From positions 1 through 43,470 of the forward strand of contig UROR01000001.1 in the NCBI GenBank assembly GCA_900549535.1: a DNA stretch of 43,470 nt. Reading direction: 5' to 3'. This document shows positions 31,301 through 38,971 of this stretch, piece after piece (the stretch's first letter is position 1; every line of letters starts with the position of its first letter). Both the position numbers and the translations under genes were made by a program. This DNA is from an uncultured Collinsella sp. Lineage in GTDB: Bacteria; Actinomycetota; Coriobacteriia; Coriobacteriales; Coriobacteriaceae. The notes under the pieces are model-generated. The model saw only the letters and a list, made by a program, of their open reading frames with translations, was not told the origin of the DNA and made no database searches.

Positions 31301-31761
31301 AAACGGTAATAATTGATCCCGCGAAAGCCACAACTGACAAAAACGGTAATGCGACGAGCACGGTCAATTTCAATCCAAAGAACTATGAGCTCAAGGACCT
31401 TAAAAATGGCTCCAAGACCTTCACGTACTATGTGCGCGAGAAGGAAGAACGCTCAACCTATCCTCATTACAAGTTCGATCAGTCGGTCTACGAGATTAAG
31501 GTCGTGGCAACGGATAACGCCAAGGGCGAAATTGACTGCAAAGTAACCTACAAGCAGATTTTGGATCGTGATGGCAAGCCGGTGGACACCGACGCTGACA
31601 CCCCCACCTTCACCAACACCTACTCCACCTCTTTGCCCCTTTCTGGTATGTCGGGCGTCACTCTGACGTACCTTGCCGGCGCGGCGGTGCTTTGCGCTGC
31701 TGCGGCCTGGATGCACATTCGTCGCAAGGCGAATGCGAAGGGAGGTGAGCGTCGTGAATAA
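28396..31761 (+). CDS. Large sortase-anchored beta-helix adhesin, probable pilus tip
   Basis: 1121 residues from ATG 28396 (GGAGGAGG upstream). Signal peptide of about 45 residues, an acidic Ser/Glu/Asp linker (about 50-130), then a right-handed beta-helix (about 140-760) built of repeats like SGGVIAGNYAPSGGGVYAMN. Two pilin isopeptide-linkage-type domains follow (KLNGTKVLTGRELKNEEFEFML; SGSWTPQVIKKVDGGEMKAFTFEL). The C-terminus has LPLSG, a membrane helix and an RRKA tail, a non-standard LPxTG signal. Base composition is lower in GC than the neighbouring operons, suggesting transfer. Nine Gs at 28569-28577 make it prone to frameshift. It overlaps the next pilin gene. Confidence 0.88.
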   Translation: MTANSNKSKQGNKAAHRVIAGVMCGASVLSLVLSLVMPPISQAIANDAQAAPTEEPVMGGGSSSESTDVDNTTNGDTENQNSDETEGGEADSSNGVEQGQSEDQPEGELQVEDGESSDDGAVMAAAEGGQTKAASDEIKNVDDLKTKLANASGVASFKLMNDVETSEMITLGNGSNITLNLNGHKIKYTNQSQSLFNITGGATLTIKDLIKDSDFKDSDPEKESEEVSEVKKLNNQGQNFNPDNYGKAAEFVYNDDIPSSLTYYVTESSPSTADITKTTETLFKYSVNIYGAIVACNSRVSLIKLNDKDCTFNLQGGVLTQKNNCNVDGLIYAQNGSVNMSGGYVCGASMGRNGAGAGIHVENSTLEISGGVIAGNYAPSGGGVYAMNSTVNMDGGIISGNGTNKDQRGYGAGICAENSSVTITNGYITNNKYQFYVNEESGWKHLGFGCHGGGGIAALSSGEGQTNGSLAINGGYITGNYSAEAGGGVYAGAWKRALSSFTFSGGTIASNVAQNSEGGGIRIAAPTVGKFNVSGTKAYITNNTTNTTNDWGGGGVFVQGSSDNNVQPASLGIYNALITNNHANGFGGGFAACPTGKTAITDTNGIAIFGNTDEKGTNRSGGTNGKSEDWDADPNGGENGGEITPDFINAGHEDLFLIHDSTNFETNPYIAAVTGQMLGGGAANWSGTIDKKTPTSIGKYEGAQAKYRIGLKSEPIQEDKDAATAAATLYISGNKSNIVGGGIMTNGDVVAGSTQEVKVYPKMKLNGTKVLTGRELKNEEFEFMLLKQGADKRAPSFGSDGTLQPNGCSVVNTVKNDGYGKFAFDLGEVYADDDLVYYLVEVPGADKDVINYDNTIYKIDPTVVEDTSRTHSVLGITYTYYKVESVSVTKVKNDGTGAKASETESAAIAAAEGENAATITLTKGATFTNTYTSSGSWTPQVIKKVDGGEMKAFTFELANEDDPNFKKPETVIIDPAKATTDKNGNATSTVNFNPKNYELKDLKNGSKTFTYYVREKEERSTYPHYKFDQSVYEIKVVATDNAKGEIDCKVTYKQILDRDGKPVDTDADTPTFTNTYSTSLPLSGMSGVTLTYLAGAAVLCAAAAWMHIRRKANAKGGERRE
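28569..28577 (+). repeat. Poly-G tract in adhesin coding sequence
   Basis: Nine consecutive G bases in codons 58-61. With ten Gs the frame reaches TGA in a few codons; with eight it reaches TAG about ten codons on. Only the nine-G length (or steps of three) keeps the adhesin open. Confidence 0.85.
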
Positions 31762-33424
31762 GAAGTTTAACTCCTTCCCGATCTTGTTTGCGCTGCTTGC
31801 CCTCCTGATCGGCACCTGCGCGGTTGTGTTCCCCGCCTCCGCGCAGGCCGCGCCGACCTCGACCGGTTCCATCACGGTGAGCGGCACCGTAGCGAGCAGC
31901 TACGACGCCTATCAGATCTTTAGCGCCGATGTCTCCGACGGCGACAACGACGCCAAGGTCTACTCCCAGATCGCCTGGGCAAGCGACGCCGCGCGCGACG
32001 CCGTCCTGCCCGTGCTGCACAGCGCCGGCATGCCCAAGTCCCAGACCACCGCGCAGGAAGCTGCCGAGTGGCTCAACGCCGATTCTCACCTTACGAGCGC
32101 GCTGAGCGCACAGCTCGCTCGTTCCCTCCAGAGCTCCGGCGCCGTGTCCGTGCCCCTTAACGCGGGCACGGCGGCCGAGCTGCCCTGCGGCTACTGGCTC
32201 ATCGTCGCCGACGACGACGCCATCGCCCAGAACGAGGCCGGCACCGCGCCGATCATGGCCCTGGTCGGCGGCAGCGCCGTCACCGTCAAGCCCAAGGCCG
32301 CGACGCCCAAGGTGGCCAAGCACGTGCTGGAGGACAGCACGGCCGCGTGGCAGAAGGCCGCCGACGCCACGGTCGCCGACGACCTGTACTGGCGCCTTTC
32401 CGCCACCGTCCCGGCGGGGCTTTCCGCCTACGATACCTACGCGGTGCAGTTCGTCGACACCATGAGCGCGGGGCTCGACCCCTCCAAGGTCGCCGCGAGC
32501 ATGCGCGTGTACGTTGCGGCGGGCGCGGACGGCGGCTTTGACGCCGTTCAGACCGGCAAGGACGGGCGCGCCGGCACCGAGCCCGCGAAGGGCTGGACCG
32601 ATATCACGGCCCAGTGCGCCACCAAGGTAGCGGCCGACGGCAAGACCTTCACCGTGCGCACCGGCGACCTGGTCGCCGCGCTCGGCGGGGCCGACGCCTT
32701 CGCCGCGGGCGCCCGCGTGGTCGCCGTGTACAACGCGCCGCTCAACAGCGCGTGCAACCACGGCATCGCGAAGGGCAACCCCAACGAGGTCTACCTGCGC
32801 TACCCGCGCTCTCCCTTTGCCGACCAGTCCGGCGATGCCGGCTTCACCCGCACGCCGAGCGACGATGCGTGCGCCTACACCTGGGATCTCGCGCTCACCA
32901 AGCGCGGCAGCGACGGCGACAAGCCGCTTGCCGGGGCGGTCCTGAGCATCGCCGACGACCGCGGTCGCACGCTGGCGGCCGACGGCACGTGGGATGCGGA
33001 GGGCAAGGCCACCGTCACCACGGGCGAGGACGGCCGCGTGACCGTCTCGGGCGTGGACTCGGGCAAGCTGGAGGTCCGCGAGCTCAAGGCGCCCAAGGGC
33101 TACACCGCCTTTGAGGGCACGCGCTCTGTGACGGTCAAGGCCGAGGGCCTGGACGTCGACCAGGTGGCCGCCGCCAAGCCCAAGCTCACCATCACGGCCG
33201 AGTCGCCCCTGCGCGCCGACAGCGCGGACGGGTCGACGGGCAGCCTGGAGGCGTCGCTCATCAACACGCCCACCGGCACACCCCCTAGCATTACCACCGG
33301 AGGCTTTATGCCCTCGACTGGCGATATGGCAATGTACGCCGCGGCCGCCGCAGCGGTCGCCGGAGCCGCGCTCATCGTGGTCGCGCTCCTGGTCAAGCGG
33401 GGAGGTGGCAGCCATAAAGAGTAG
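31754..33424 (+). CDS. Sortase-dependent pilin subunit
   Basis: 556 residues from GTG 31754, which overlaps the adhesin stop by 8 bp and has GGGAGG upstream. Signal peptide (LLALLIGTCAVVFPASAQAA), an N-terminal pilin domain (SYDAYQIFSADVSDG...QTTAQEAAEWLN), a middle domain starting PKVAKHVLED with a possible pilin-motif Lys, and a Cna-B/SpaA-type domain (KPLAGAVLSIADD to LEVRELKAPKGY, with the E-box Glu). The C-terminus is MPSTGD, a membrane helix and KRGG tail. It is homologous across its length to the next pilin but markedly richer in GC. Probably a backbone or minor pilin covalently joined by the sortase at 35907. Confidence 0.87.
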   Translation: MNKKFNSFPILFALLALLIGTCAVVFPASAQAAPTSTGSITVSGTVASSYDAYQIFSADVSDGDNDAKVYSQIAWASDAARDAVLPVLHSAGMPKSQTTAQEAAEWLNADSHLTSALSAQLARSLQSSGAVSVPLNAGTAAELPCGYWLIVADDDAIAQNEAGTAPIMALVGGSAVTVKPKAATPKVAKHVLEDSTAAWQKAADATVADDLYWRLSATVPAGLSAYDTYAVQFVDTMSAGLDPSKVAASMRVYVAAGADGGFDAVQTGKDGRAGTEPAKGWTDITAQCATKVAADGKTFTVRTGDLVAALGGADAFAAGARVVAVYNAPLNSACNHGIAKGNPNEVYLRYPRSPFADQSGDAGFTRTPSDDACAYTWDLALTKRGSDGDKPLAGAVLSIADDRGRTLAADGTWDAEGKATVTTGEDGRVTVSGVDSGKLEVRELKAPKGYTAFEGTRSVTVKAEGLDVDQVAAAKPKLTITAESPLRADSADGSTGSLEASLINTPTGTPPSITTGGFMPSTGDMAMYAAAAAAVAGAALIVVALLVKRGGGSHKE

Positions 33425-33532
33425 CTGGCAGCCCCACAGAGAGCGGGGCGAGACGTAGCGAAGTAGATGCTAAGACACAGACAGATGATGACCGATCGAA
33501 TGAGAATCAAACGGAAAACGGAGGAAAAGAAG

Positions 33533-35362
33533 ATGAGCATGAGCAAGAACATCGCACGCCTGGCAGTAACCGCCGGCCTCACGGCAGCGCTGAGCTTCGG
33601 TGGCGTCATGGCCCCGGTGACCATGGCGTTTGCAGCGGGCAACACGACCGTTACGTTCGATTACGGTGACTACGCTGGATCAACGACTTATAAGGGCATT
33701 CAAATCTTCGCTGCTGACGTAAATGGCTCCACTGTAAAGAACATTCAGTGGGCGGGCACAAACGTGACAGAGCAACAGGCAATTCAGGACGCAGTTGTTC
33801 GTGCAATTCAGAAAAAAGAGCCTGCCTACAACAAAACGACTGCCCAGGATGCCGCTGATTGGCTGAACGAGAAGTCAGGCGTGACTGGGAGCACTTCTCA
33901 GGTCGCAAGCGATAATGTTCTGAGCATGATCGCCGACAATTTGAAGAACAATGCAACGTGGCAGGAGACGTCTGCCGCACAGCCGTCTCTTTCCAATCTT
34001 GACGCCGGCTACTGGCTGTTCCTCACTGATACGACGGTAAAGCCCCAGGACAAGTCGACCGATGCTTATTCAGCTCCGGTGTACGCTCTTATTGACGGTA
34101 CGGACACAACTGTGAATATTACCCCTAAGAAGAGCGTCCCCACGGTTGAAAAGAAGATTCTTGATGATAACAAGGCGGAGGATAACCTCACGACCGTGCC
34201 TGTGAAAGATTGGGATGACGTCGCCGATTCGCAGATCGGCCAGGAGGTCAATTACAAGCTCACCGGCACGATCGCCAGCAACTACGCTACTTACGATAGC
34301 TATACCTATAAGTTCACTGACACCCTTTCCAAGGGCCTCAGCTATGTTGGTGGCCAAACTCAAGTTTTTGCTGTAAACAAAGATCAGAACAACATTGATC
34401 AATATGCCGACATTACAGAGAACTTTACTGTGACGCCAACCACCAATGCTGATGGAACTACCACCTTGGCTATTAACGCTAATGCGGGAGAGCACGGTAA
34501 GTATCTCAAGGAGATTTCAAAGGTAGACGCCAGCACTCAGATAGTCGTCTTCTACAAGGCGGTGCTCAACGGCAATGCCGTGATTGGTAACACTACTGAC
34601 AATACTCAGAAGGGCGGCAACCCCAACACCGTTAAGCTTGAGTACTCCAACAACCCGTATGGCGTTGGCACGGGCACGACGATCGAGGACACCGTCGCCG
34701 ACTTTGCGTTCAAGCTCAACCTCAAGAAGGTCGACCAGGGCACCGAGCAGGGCCTTGAGAATGCCGTCTTCACCATCCAGTCCGCGGACAAGAATACCGA
34801 AAACCAGTATATTGCCTCGACGGAGGGTACTGTTGATGGCGTCAGTGTCGTCGCGGGTCAGCTCGTGACCGTCACCAATACTGAAAACCTTCCCGAGTGT
34901 GTGAAGTTCACGTCCGACAAAGAAGGCAAGATCTCCGTTTCCGGCCTCGACGCCGGCTCCTACAAGGTGACTGAGGTCCAGACCCCCGACCCTGCCAAGT
35001 ACCCCACCAAGGCCGACCCCTTCACCTTCATCATCACCGCGACGTATAACAAAGACACGATGAAGGTGAAGACCCTTGAGGCAAAGGTGTCTGAGGCAGA
35101 CGAGAAGCGCACCGACATCGCCTTCGGCAAGCTTGACGGTAATGTCGGCGACAATGCTCTTCATGGTCAAGAAAACACCGGCACCAACGCTGATGCCGGC
35201 GAGGTCACCATCAATGTCGGCAACACCAAGTCCGTGGGCCTCCCGCTGACCGGCCTTAACGGCGTGACTTTCACTTGGATCGCCGGTGGCGCGGTGCTGT
35301 GCATCGGCGTGGCGCACCTCATCCGCAGCCGTAAGCAGGCTGAGGAGTCCGAGCAGGAGTAA
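33533..35362 (+). CDS. Sortase-dependent major pilin
   Basis: 609 residues. ATG 33533 has GGAGG 8 nt upstream. Signal peptide (about 1-33, ending TMAFAAG), a pilin N-domain (TYKGIQIFAADVNGS...TTAQDAADWLN), a middle fimbrial isopeptide domain (VPTVEKKILDD with candidate Lys; YDSYTYKFTDTLSKGL) and a Cna-B/SpaA domain (LKKVDQGTEQGLENAVFTI to YKVTEVQTPDP). Sorting signal LPLTG, hydrophobic helix, RSRK tail. Last of the three structural genes and followed by a strong terminator, it is the likely main shaft protein. GC content is lower than in the preceding pilin. Confidence 0.88.
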   Translation: MSMSKNIARLAVTAGLTAALSFGGVMAPVTMAFAAGNTTVTFDYGDYAGSTTYKGIQIFAADVNGSTVKNIQWAGTNVTEQQAIQDAVVRAIQKKEPAYNKTTAQDAADWLNEKSGVTGSTSQVASDNVLSMIADNLKNNATWQETSAAQPSLSNLDAGYWLFLTDTTVKPQDKSTDAYSAPVYALIDGTDTTVNITPKKSVPTVEKKILDDNKAEDNLTTVPVKDWDDVADSQIGQEVNYKLTGTIASNYATYDSYTYKFTDTLSKGLSYVGGQTQVFAVNKDQNNIDQYADITENFTVTPTTNADGTTTLAINANAGEHGKYLKEISKVDASTQIVVFYKAVLNGNAVIGNTTDNTQKGGNPNTVKLEYSNNPYGVGTGTTIEDTVADFAFKLNLKKVDQGTEQGLENAVFTIQSADKNTENQYIASTEGTVDGVSVVAGQLVTVTNTENLPECVKFTSDKEGKISVSGLDAGSYKVTEVQTPDPAKYPTKADPFTFIITATYNKDTMKVKTLEAKVSEADEKRTDIAFGKLDGNVGDNALHGQENTGTNADAGEVTINVGNTKSVGLPLTGLNGVTFTWIAGGAVLCIGVAHLIRSRKQAEESEQE

Positions 35363-35462
35363 CGCTTGCTCGCCCATCCCTTTGGCAGGTGGGATGTGAT
35401 GGCCATGAGACTTGCGGACACTTTTCTCGTCCATCGACGTTCTAGCTTTGCCATTCTCTTTT

Positions 35463-35500
35463 CGGGGCAGACTCCGCACTGGAGTTTGCCCCGTTCTTTT
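35463..35500 (+). terminator. Terminator of the pilin operon
   Basis: 13-position stem CGGGGCAGACTCC/GGAGTTTGCCCCG (one G-T pair) then TTCTTTTT, 100 bp after the major pilin. Confidence 0.85.
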
Positions 35501-35646
35501 TGGACAGCACAAGCAGCTTCCACCGTCCGATGCGGACTCATCCGTCATCGCGTTTTTTGACTCGTATGAGGTTCGGTTTAAGGTCCGTAGGCGCACGCGC
35601 GGTGCGGACGGTAGAAGGCATTTGCGCCGCAACAAGCGCAAATAAG

Positions 35647-35776
35647 AATGCCCGGGGTTAGAGGCCCGGGCATTTAACAAAACCAGAAAACTAGGCCGCC
35701 CGCGCTTTCGAACACTTACGCGGGGTGCGTCGCTTTCTATTGACATTGTATCCCGAATCGCCCCGCCGATTCGGGA
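35647..35776. other. Two further hairpins before the sortase gene
   Basis: AATGCCCGGG/CCCGGGCATT (35647-35674) and TCCCGAATCG/CGATTCGGGA (35751-35776), both perfect 10-bp stems. The 35363-35906 gap shows no convincing gene. A TATTAT -10-like box is at 35863-35868, 39 bp before the sortase start. Confidence 0.55.
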
Positions 35777-35906
35777 CATTTTGAAAACTCAAATGCTGGC
35801 TTATCCTCGACTGGACGGTGCGGTCTAGCCGTGTTGTCGGGCGGAGGAGCCTGCTAATCGGCTATTATTTGTTTAGACAACCTGAGCTGTAGAGGAGTGA
35901 CCGGCG

Positions 35907-36842
35907 ATGGTGCAGGGCGCCAAACATATGAAGAGCGATAACGCTGCGACCAACGGCGGCTCAAGCCCACAACCCAAGCCCAAGGGCGGTAAGCGTCGTC
36001 GCAAGCGGCTGCCGCGCTGGGCCGACCGGCTCATCACCATCGTCATCATCCTTATCGGCGTGGGCCTTATGACCTGGCCATGGATCTTGGACCGGCTCGA
36101 GGCCTCGAGCGTGTTTAACCAGATCAGCACCGTGTCCAGCACCGTAGACGCGCTGTCTGCCGAGGAGCGCGAGCGCATCCTGCTCCAGGCGCGCTCCTTT
36201 AACGAGCAACTGGCGGGCGAGGCCACCGAGCTTCCCGCCGATCAGATCGAGCCCTACGCCCAGCAGCTCATCTTTGACCGCGACCCCATGATGAGCTGGG
36301 TCGAGATCCCCTCCATCGACGTGAGCATGCCCATCTACCACGGAACGAGCGAGGAGGTCCTTATGGCGGGCGTCGGCCACCTGGAGGGCACGAGCCTGCC
36401 GGTGGGTGGCACCTCGACGCATTGCGTGCTCACCGCGCACTCGGGCATGCGCAACCTGAGCATGTTCGACGACATCCACTCGCTGGAGCCCGGCGACCTG
36501 GTGCTGCTGCACACCATGAACAAGACGCTCGCCTACAAGATGGTGGACTCCGAGGTGGTGCTGCCCGAGGAGATGGAGTCGCTGACCATCGAACCCGGCG
36601 CCGACAAGGTGACGCTCGTCACCTGCACGCCCTACGGCGTGAACGACCATCGCCTGCTGGTGCATTGCGTGCGCACCAAGTACAGCAAGAAGGACGTCGA
36701 CAAGCAAAAGTCGCTGGCCGGCCGCCACTGGGGCAAGCGCGAGTTTGCCGTGCTCATCGTGGTCGTGGCCATTGTGCTGTTGCTGCTGGACATCGTGATC
36801 CACGCGGTCCGCAAGCGCCGCAAGGCTAAGGCCTCGGCATAG
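35907..36842 (+). CDS. Class C sortase (pilin polymerase)
   Basis: 311 residues. Short basic N-terminus, a membrane helix (about 45-65), the sortase beta-barrel and a C-terminal membrane helix followed by RKRRKAKA, the two-anchor layout of class C enzymes. Catalytic His in LTAHSGM, Cys in TLVTCTPYG and Arg in HRLLVHCVR. DRDPMMSWVEIP matches the active-site lid (DPW/F type). It joins pilin subunits by isopeptide bonds on the cell surface. It has its own gap and probable promoter after the pilin terminator. GAGGAG lies about 9 nt before ATG 35907; ATG 35931 is possible. No second, housekeeping sortase is present here. Confidence 0.93.
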   Translation: MVQGAKHMKSDNAATNGGSSPQPKPKGGKRRRKRLPRWADRLITIVIILIGVGLMTWPWILDRLEASSVFNQISTVSSTVDALSAEERERILLQARSFNEQLAGEATELPADQIEPYAQQLIFDRDPMMSWVEIPSIDVSMPIYHGTSEEVLMAGVGHLEGTSLPVGGTSTHCVLTAHSGMRNLSMFDDIHSLEPGDLVLLHTMNKTLAYKMVDSEVVLPEEMESLTIEPGADKVTLVTCTPYGVNDHRLLVHCVRTKYSKKDVDKQKSLAGRHWGKREFAVLIVVVAIVLLLLDIVIHAVRKRRKAKASA

Positions 36843-36856
36843 GGCATTCTCCAGAA

Positions 36857-36889
36857 CCACCGCAATAGGGACAGGCACCTTTGTGGTGG
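36857..36889. terminator. Family A palindrome, mixed arms
   Basis: Left arm CCACCGCAATAGGG, right arm CACCTTTGTGGTGG, with G-T and T-T pairs. The left arm matches the variant at 27905, the right arm the standard type. Confidence 0.65.
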
Positions 36890-36901
36890 CCGGGGCTTCC
36901 A

Positions 36902-36964
36902 AACCATCACAACATTCGATGAAAATCTCGATTTTGGCGAAAAACGTCGAATGTTGTGATGGTT
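36902..36964. terminator. Family B palindrome, copy 4 (reverse orientation)
   Basis: AACCATCACAACATTCGA stem; loop order GAAAATCTCGATTTTGG then CGAAAAACG, as in copy 3. Confidence 0.75.
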
Positions 36965-37104
36965 ATCGTTGTGGGCGGGACGGTTTTCGCTATGGACGGC
37001 GCGGTTTCGCTGCAGAATCGCCAGCCTGCCGCCTGCCAGCCGCCGCCCTCGTTACGTTTTCGCTGCATTTGGGTAAAGCACCTGCTCCAAGCGGCGTTGC
37101 CCTG

Positions 37105-37110
37105 TATACT
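37105..37110 (+). promoter_or_regulatory. -10 box of gatCAB
   Basis: TATACT 35 bp before gatC; no clear -35 box at the normal distance. Confidence 0.4.
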
Positions 37111-37145
37111 AGAGCGGTTTAACTGTTATGCGGAAGGGAGCGCCT

Positions 37146-37457
37146 ATGGCACTCAGCGAGAAAGACGTGCGCGGCATCGCCGAGTACGCAAAGATCGCAC
37201 TGACCGATGACGAGCTCACCCAGATGACGTCCTACCTGAACGACGCCGTCCAGATGCTCGAGCCCGTCCTGCAATATGACTTGCCCGACGTGGAGCCCAC
37301 GTTCCATCCTATCGGAAGCCTGTCCAACGTGATGGGCGATGACCTGCGCGAGCCCGAGCGCGATCTGCCGCTCGACGTCGCGCTCGAGAACGCCGGCAGC
37401 GTGCGCGACCGCTACTTCCGCGTGCCGTCCATTTTGGGAGAGGGGGAGAGCGAGTAA
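37146..37457 (+). CDS. gatC: Asp/Glu-tRNA(Asn/Gln) amidotransferase subunit C
   Basis: 103 residues, typical length. GatC is the belt-like subunit that stabilises GatA-GatB. The N-terminal part (LSEKDVRGIAEYAKIALTDDEL) and the C-terminal part (PLDVALENAGSVRDRYFRVPSIL) match the family. ATG 37146 is preferred to 37128 because GGAAGGGAG precedes it. The stop overlaps the gatA start (TAATG), so the operon is tightly coupled. Confidence 0.95.
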   Translation: MALSEKDVRGIAEYAKIALTDDELTQMTSYLNDAVQMLEPVLQYDLPDVEPTFHPIGSLSNVMGDDLREPERDLPLDVALENAGSVRDRYFRVPSILGEGESE

Positions 37458-38971
37458 TGGCGCAGAGCTTCGATTCCCTTACCGCCGCCCAGATTGCCGC
37501 AGGCGTTGCCGCCGGCGACTTTACCGCTACCGAGGTGGCCCAGGCCTCCCTTGCTGCCATCGAGGCGCGCGAGGGCGGGGTCCAGGCATTCCTGCAGGTG
37601 TCGCCCGAACTTGCGCTCGAGGCCGCCGCGCGCGTGGATGCCGACCGTGCCGCAGGCAAGCCGCTGCCCCCGCTTGCGGGCGTGCCGCTGGCCATTAAGG
37701 ACAACATGAACCTCGTGGGCACGCGCACCACCTGCGCTTCGCGCATGCTCGAGGACTACCAGAGCGTCTACACCGCCACCTGTGTCCAGCGCATGCTCGA
37801 TGCCGGCTGCCTGCCCATGGGCAAGGCCAACATGGACGAGTTTGCCTTTGGCAGCTCCACCGAGAGCTCGGCGTTCCACCGCACCAACAACCCCTGGGAT
37901 ACCGAGCGCGTGCCCGGCGGCTCCTCGGGCGGCTCCGCTGCAGCCGTCGCCGCGGGCGAGGTCGCGCTCTCGCTGGGCTCGGATACCGGCGGCTCCATTC
38001 GCCAGCCGGCGTCGCTGTGCGGCGTGGTGGGCTTTAAGCCCACGTATGGCGCCGTGAGCCGTTACGGCGTGGTCGCCTTTGGCTCGTCGCTCGACCAGGT
38101 GGGCCCCTTTGGCCGCACGGTCGAGGATGTCGCGCTGGCCATGAACGCGCTTACCGGCGCGGGCCACGATCCATACGACTGCACCAGCCAGGATTGCGCC
38201 GTCGACTTTACCGAGCATCTCAACGACAGCATCGAGGGTAAGCGCGTGGGCATCATCCCCGCGTTTATGGAGGCCGAGGGCCTGACGCCCGAGGTCAAGG
38301 CCGCTGTTCAGCGCGCCGCCCAGGAGCTGCAGAACCAGGGCGCCGAGCTGGTCGAGGTCGACCTGCCGCACCTGGACGCCGCTATCGCCGCCTACTACGT
38401 CATCGGCCCGGCCGAGGCGTTCTCCAACCTGGCCCGCTTCGACGGCATTCGCTATGGCTATCAGGAGGAGGGCTGCGCCAACCTGTCCGACCAGAGCTCG
38501 CTTTCGCGTGCCCACGGCTTTGGTGCCGAGGCCAAGCGCCGTCAGATGCTTGGCGCCTACCTGCTGAGCTCGGGCGTGTACGACAAGTACTACTACGCTG
38601 CGCAAAAGGCCCGCACGCTCATCACGCAGGACTACGACGCCGCGTATGCCAAGGTGGACACCATCCTCATGCCCGCCTCGCCGCGCACGGCCTTTAAGTT
38701 TGGCGAGATCAGCGACCCTACGCAGATGTACCTCTCCGACCTGTACACCATCTCGCTCAACATTTGCGGCAACGGTGGTATCTCGGTGCCGCTGGGTCTG
38801 GGCGAGGACAGCAAGCTGCCCGTTTCTGCCCAGCTGGTGGGTCCGGCGTTTAAGGACCGTCAGCTGCTCACGTTTGCCCGCGCCCTGGAGCGCGGCTTTG
38901 CCGATGTCGCCACGGGTGCGTCCGCGCTTTCCGTCGCGCCCGATTTTGCCGGGAAGGGAGGCGAGCTGTAA
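37457..38971 (+). CDS. gatA: Asp/Glu-tRNA amidotransferase subunit A
   Basis: 504 residues. An amidase-signature protein that frees ammonia from glutamine for amidation of Glu-tRNA(Gln) or Asp-tRNA(Asn). Catalytic Lys in PLAIKDNMN, cis-Ser in PGGSSGGSAAAV and nucleophilic Ser in SDTGGSIRQPAS are all present. Length and domain order are normal. Start and stop codons overlap gatC and gatB by one base (TAATG in both cases). Confidence 0.96.
   Translation: MAQSFDSLTAAQIAAGVAAGDFTATEVAQASLAAIEAREGGVQAFLQVSPELALEAAARVDADRAAGKPLPPLAGVPLAIKDNMNLVGTRTTCASRMLEDYQSVYTATCVQRMLDAGCLPMGKANMDEFAFGSSTESSAFHRTNNPWDTERVPGGSSGGSAAAVAAGEVALSLGSDTGGSIRQPASLCGVVGFKPTYGAVSRYGVVAFGSSLDQVGPFGRTVEDVALAMNALTGAGHDPYDCTSQDCAVDFTEHLNDSIEGKRVGIIPAFMEAEGLTPEVKAAVQRAAQELQNQGAELVEVDLPHLDAAIAAYYVIGPAEAFSNLARFDGIRYGYQEEGCANLSDQSSLSRAHGFGAEAKRRQMLGAYLLSSGVYDKYYYAAQKARTLITQDYDAAYAKVDTILMPASPRTAFKFGEISDPTQMYLSDLYTISLNICGNGGISVPLGLGEDSKLPVSAQLVGPAFKDRQLLTFARALERGFADVATGASALSVAPDFAGKGGEL

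Noticed and set aside
35412..35645. A 77-codon basic frame between the major pilin and the sortase
   Set aside because: It runs through a strong terminator, has no ribosome site and no recognisable family; probably chance.
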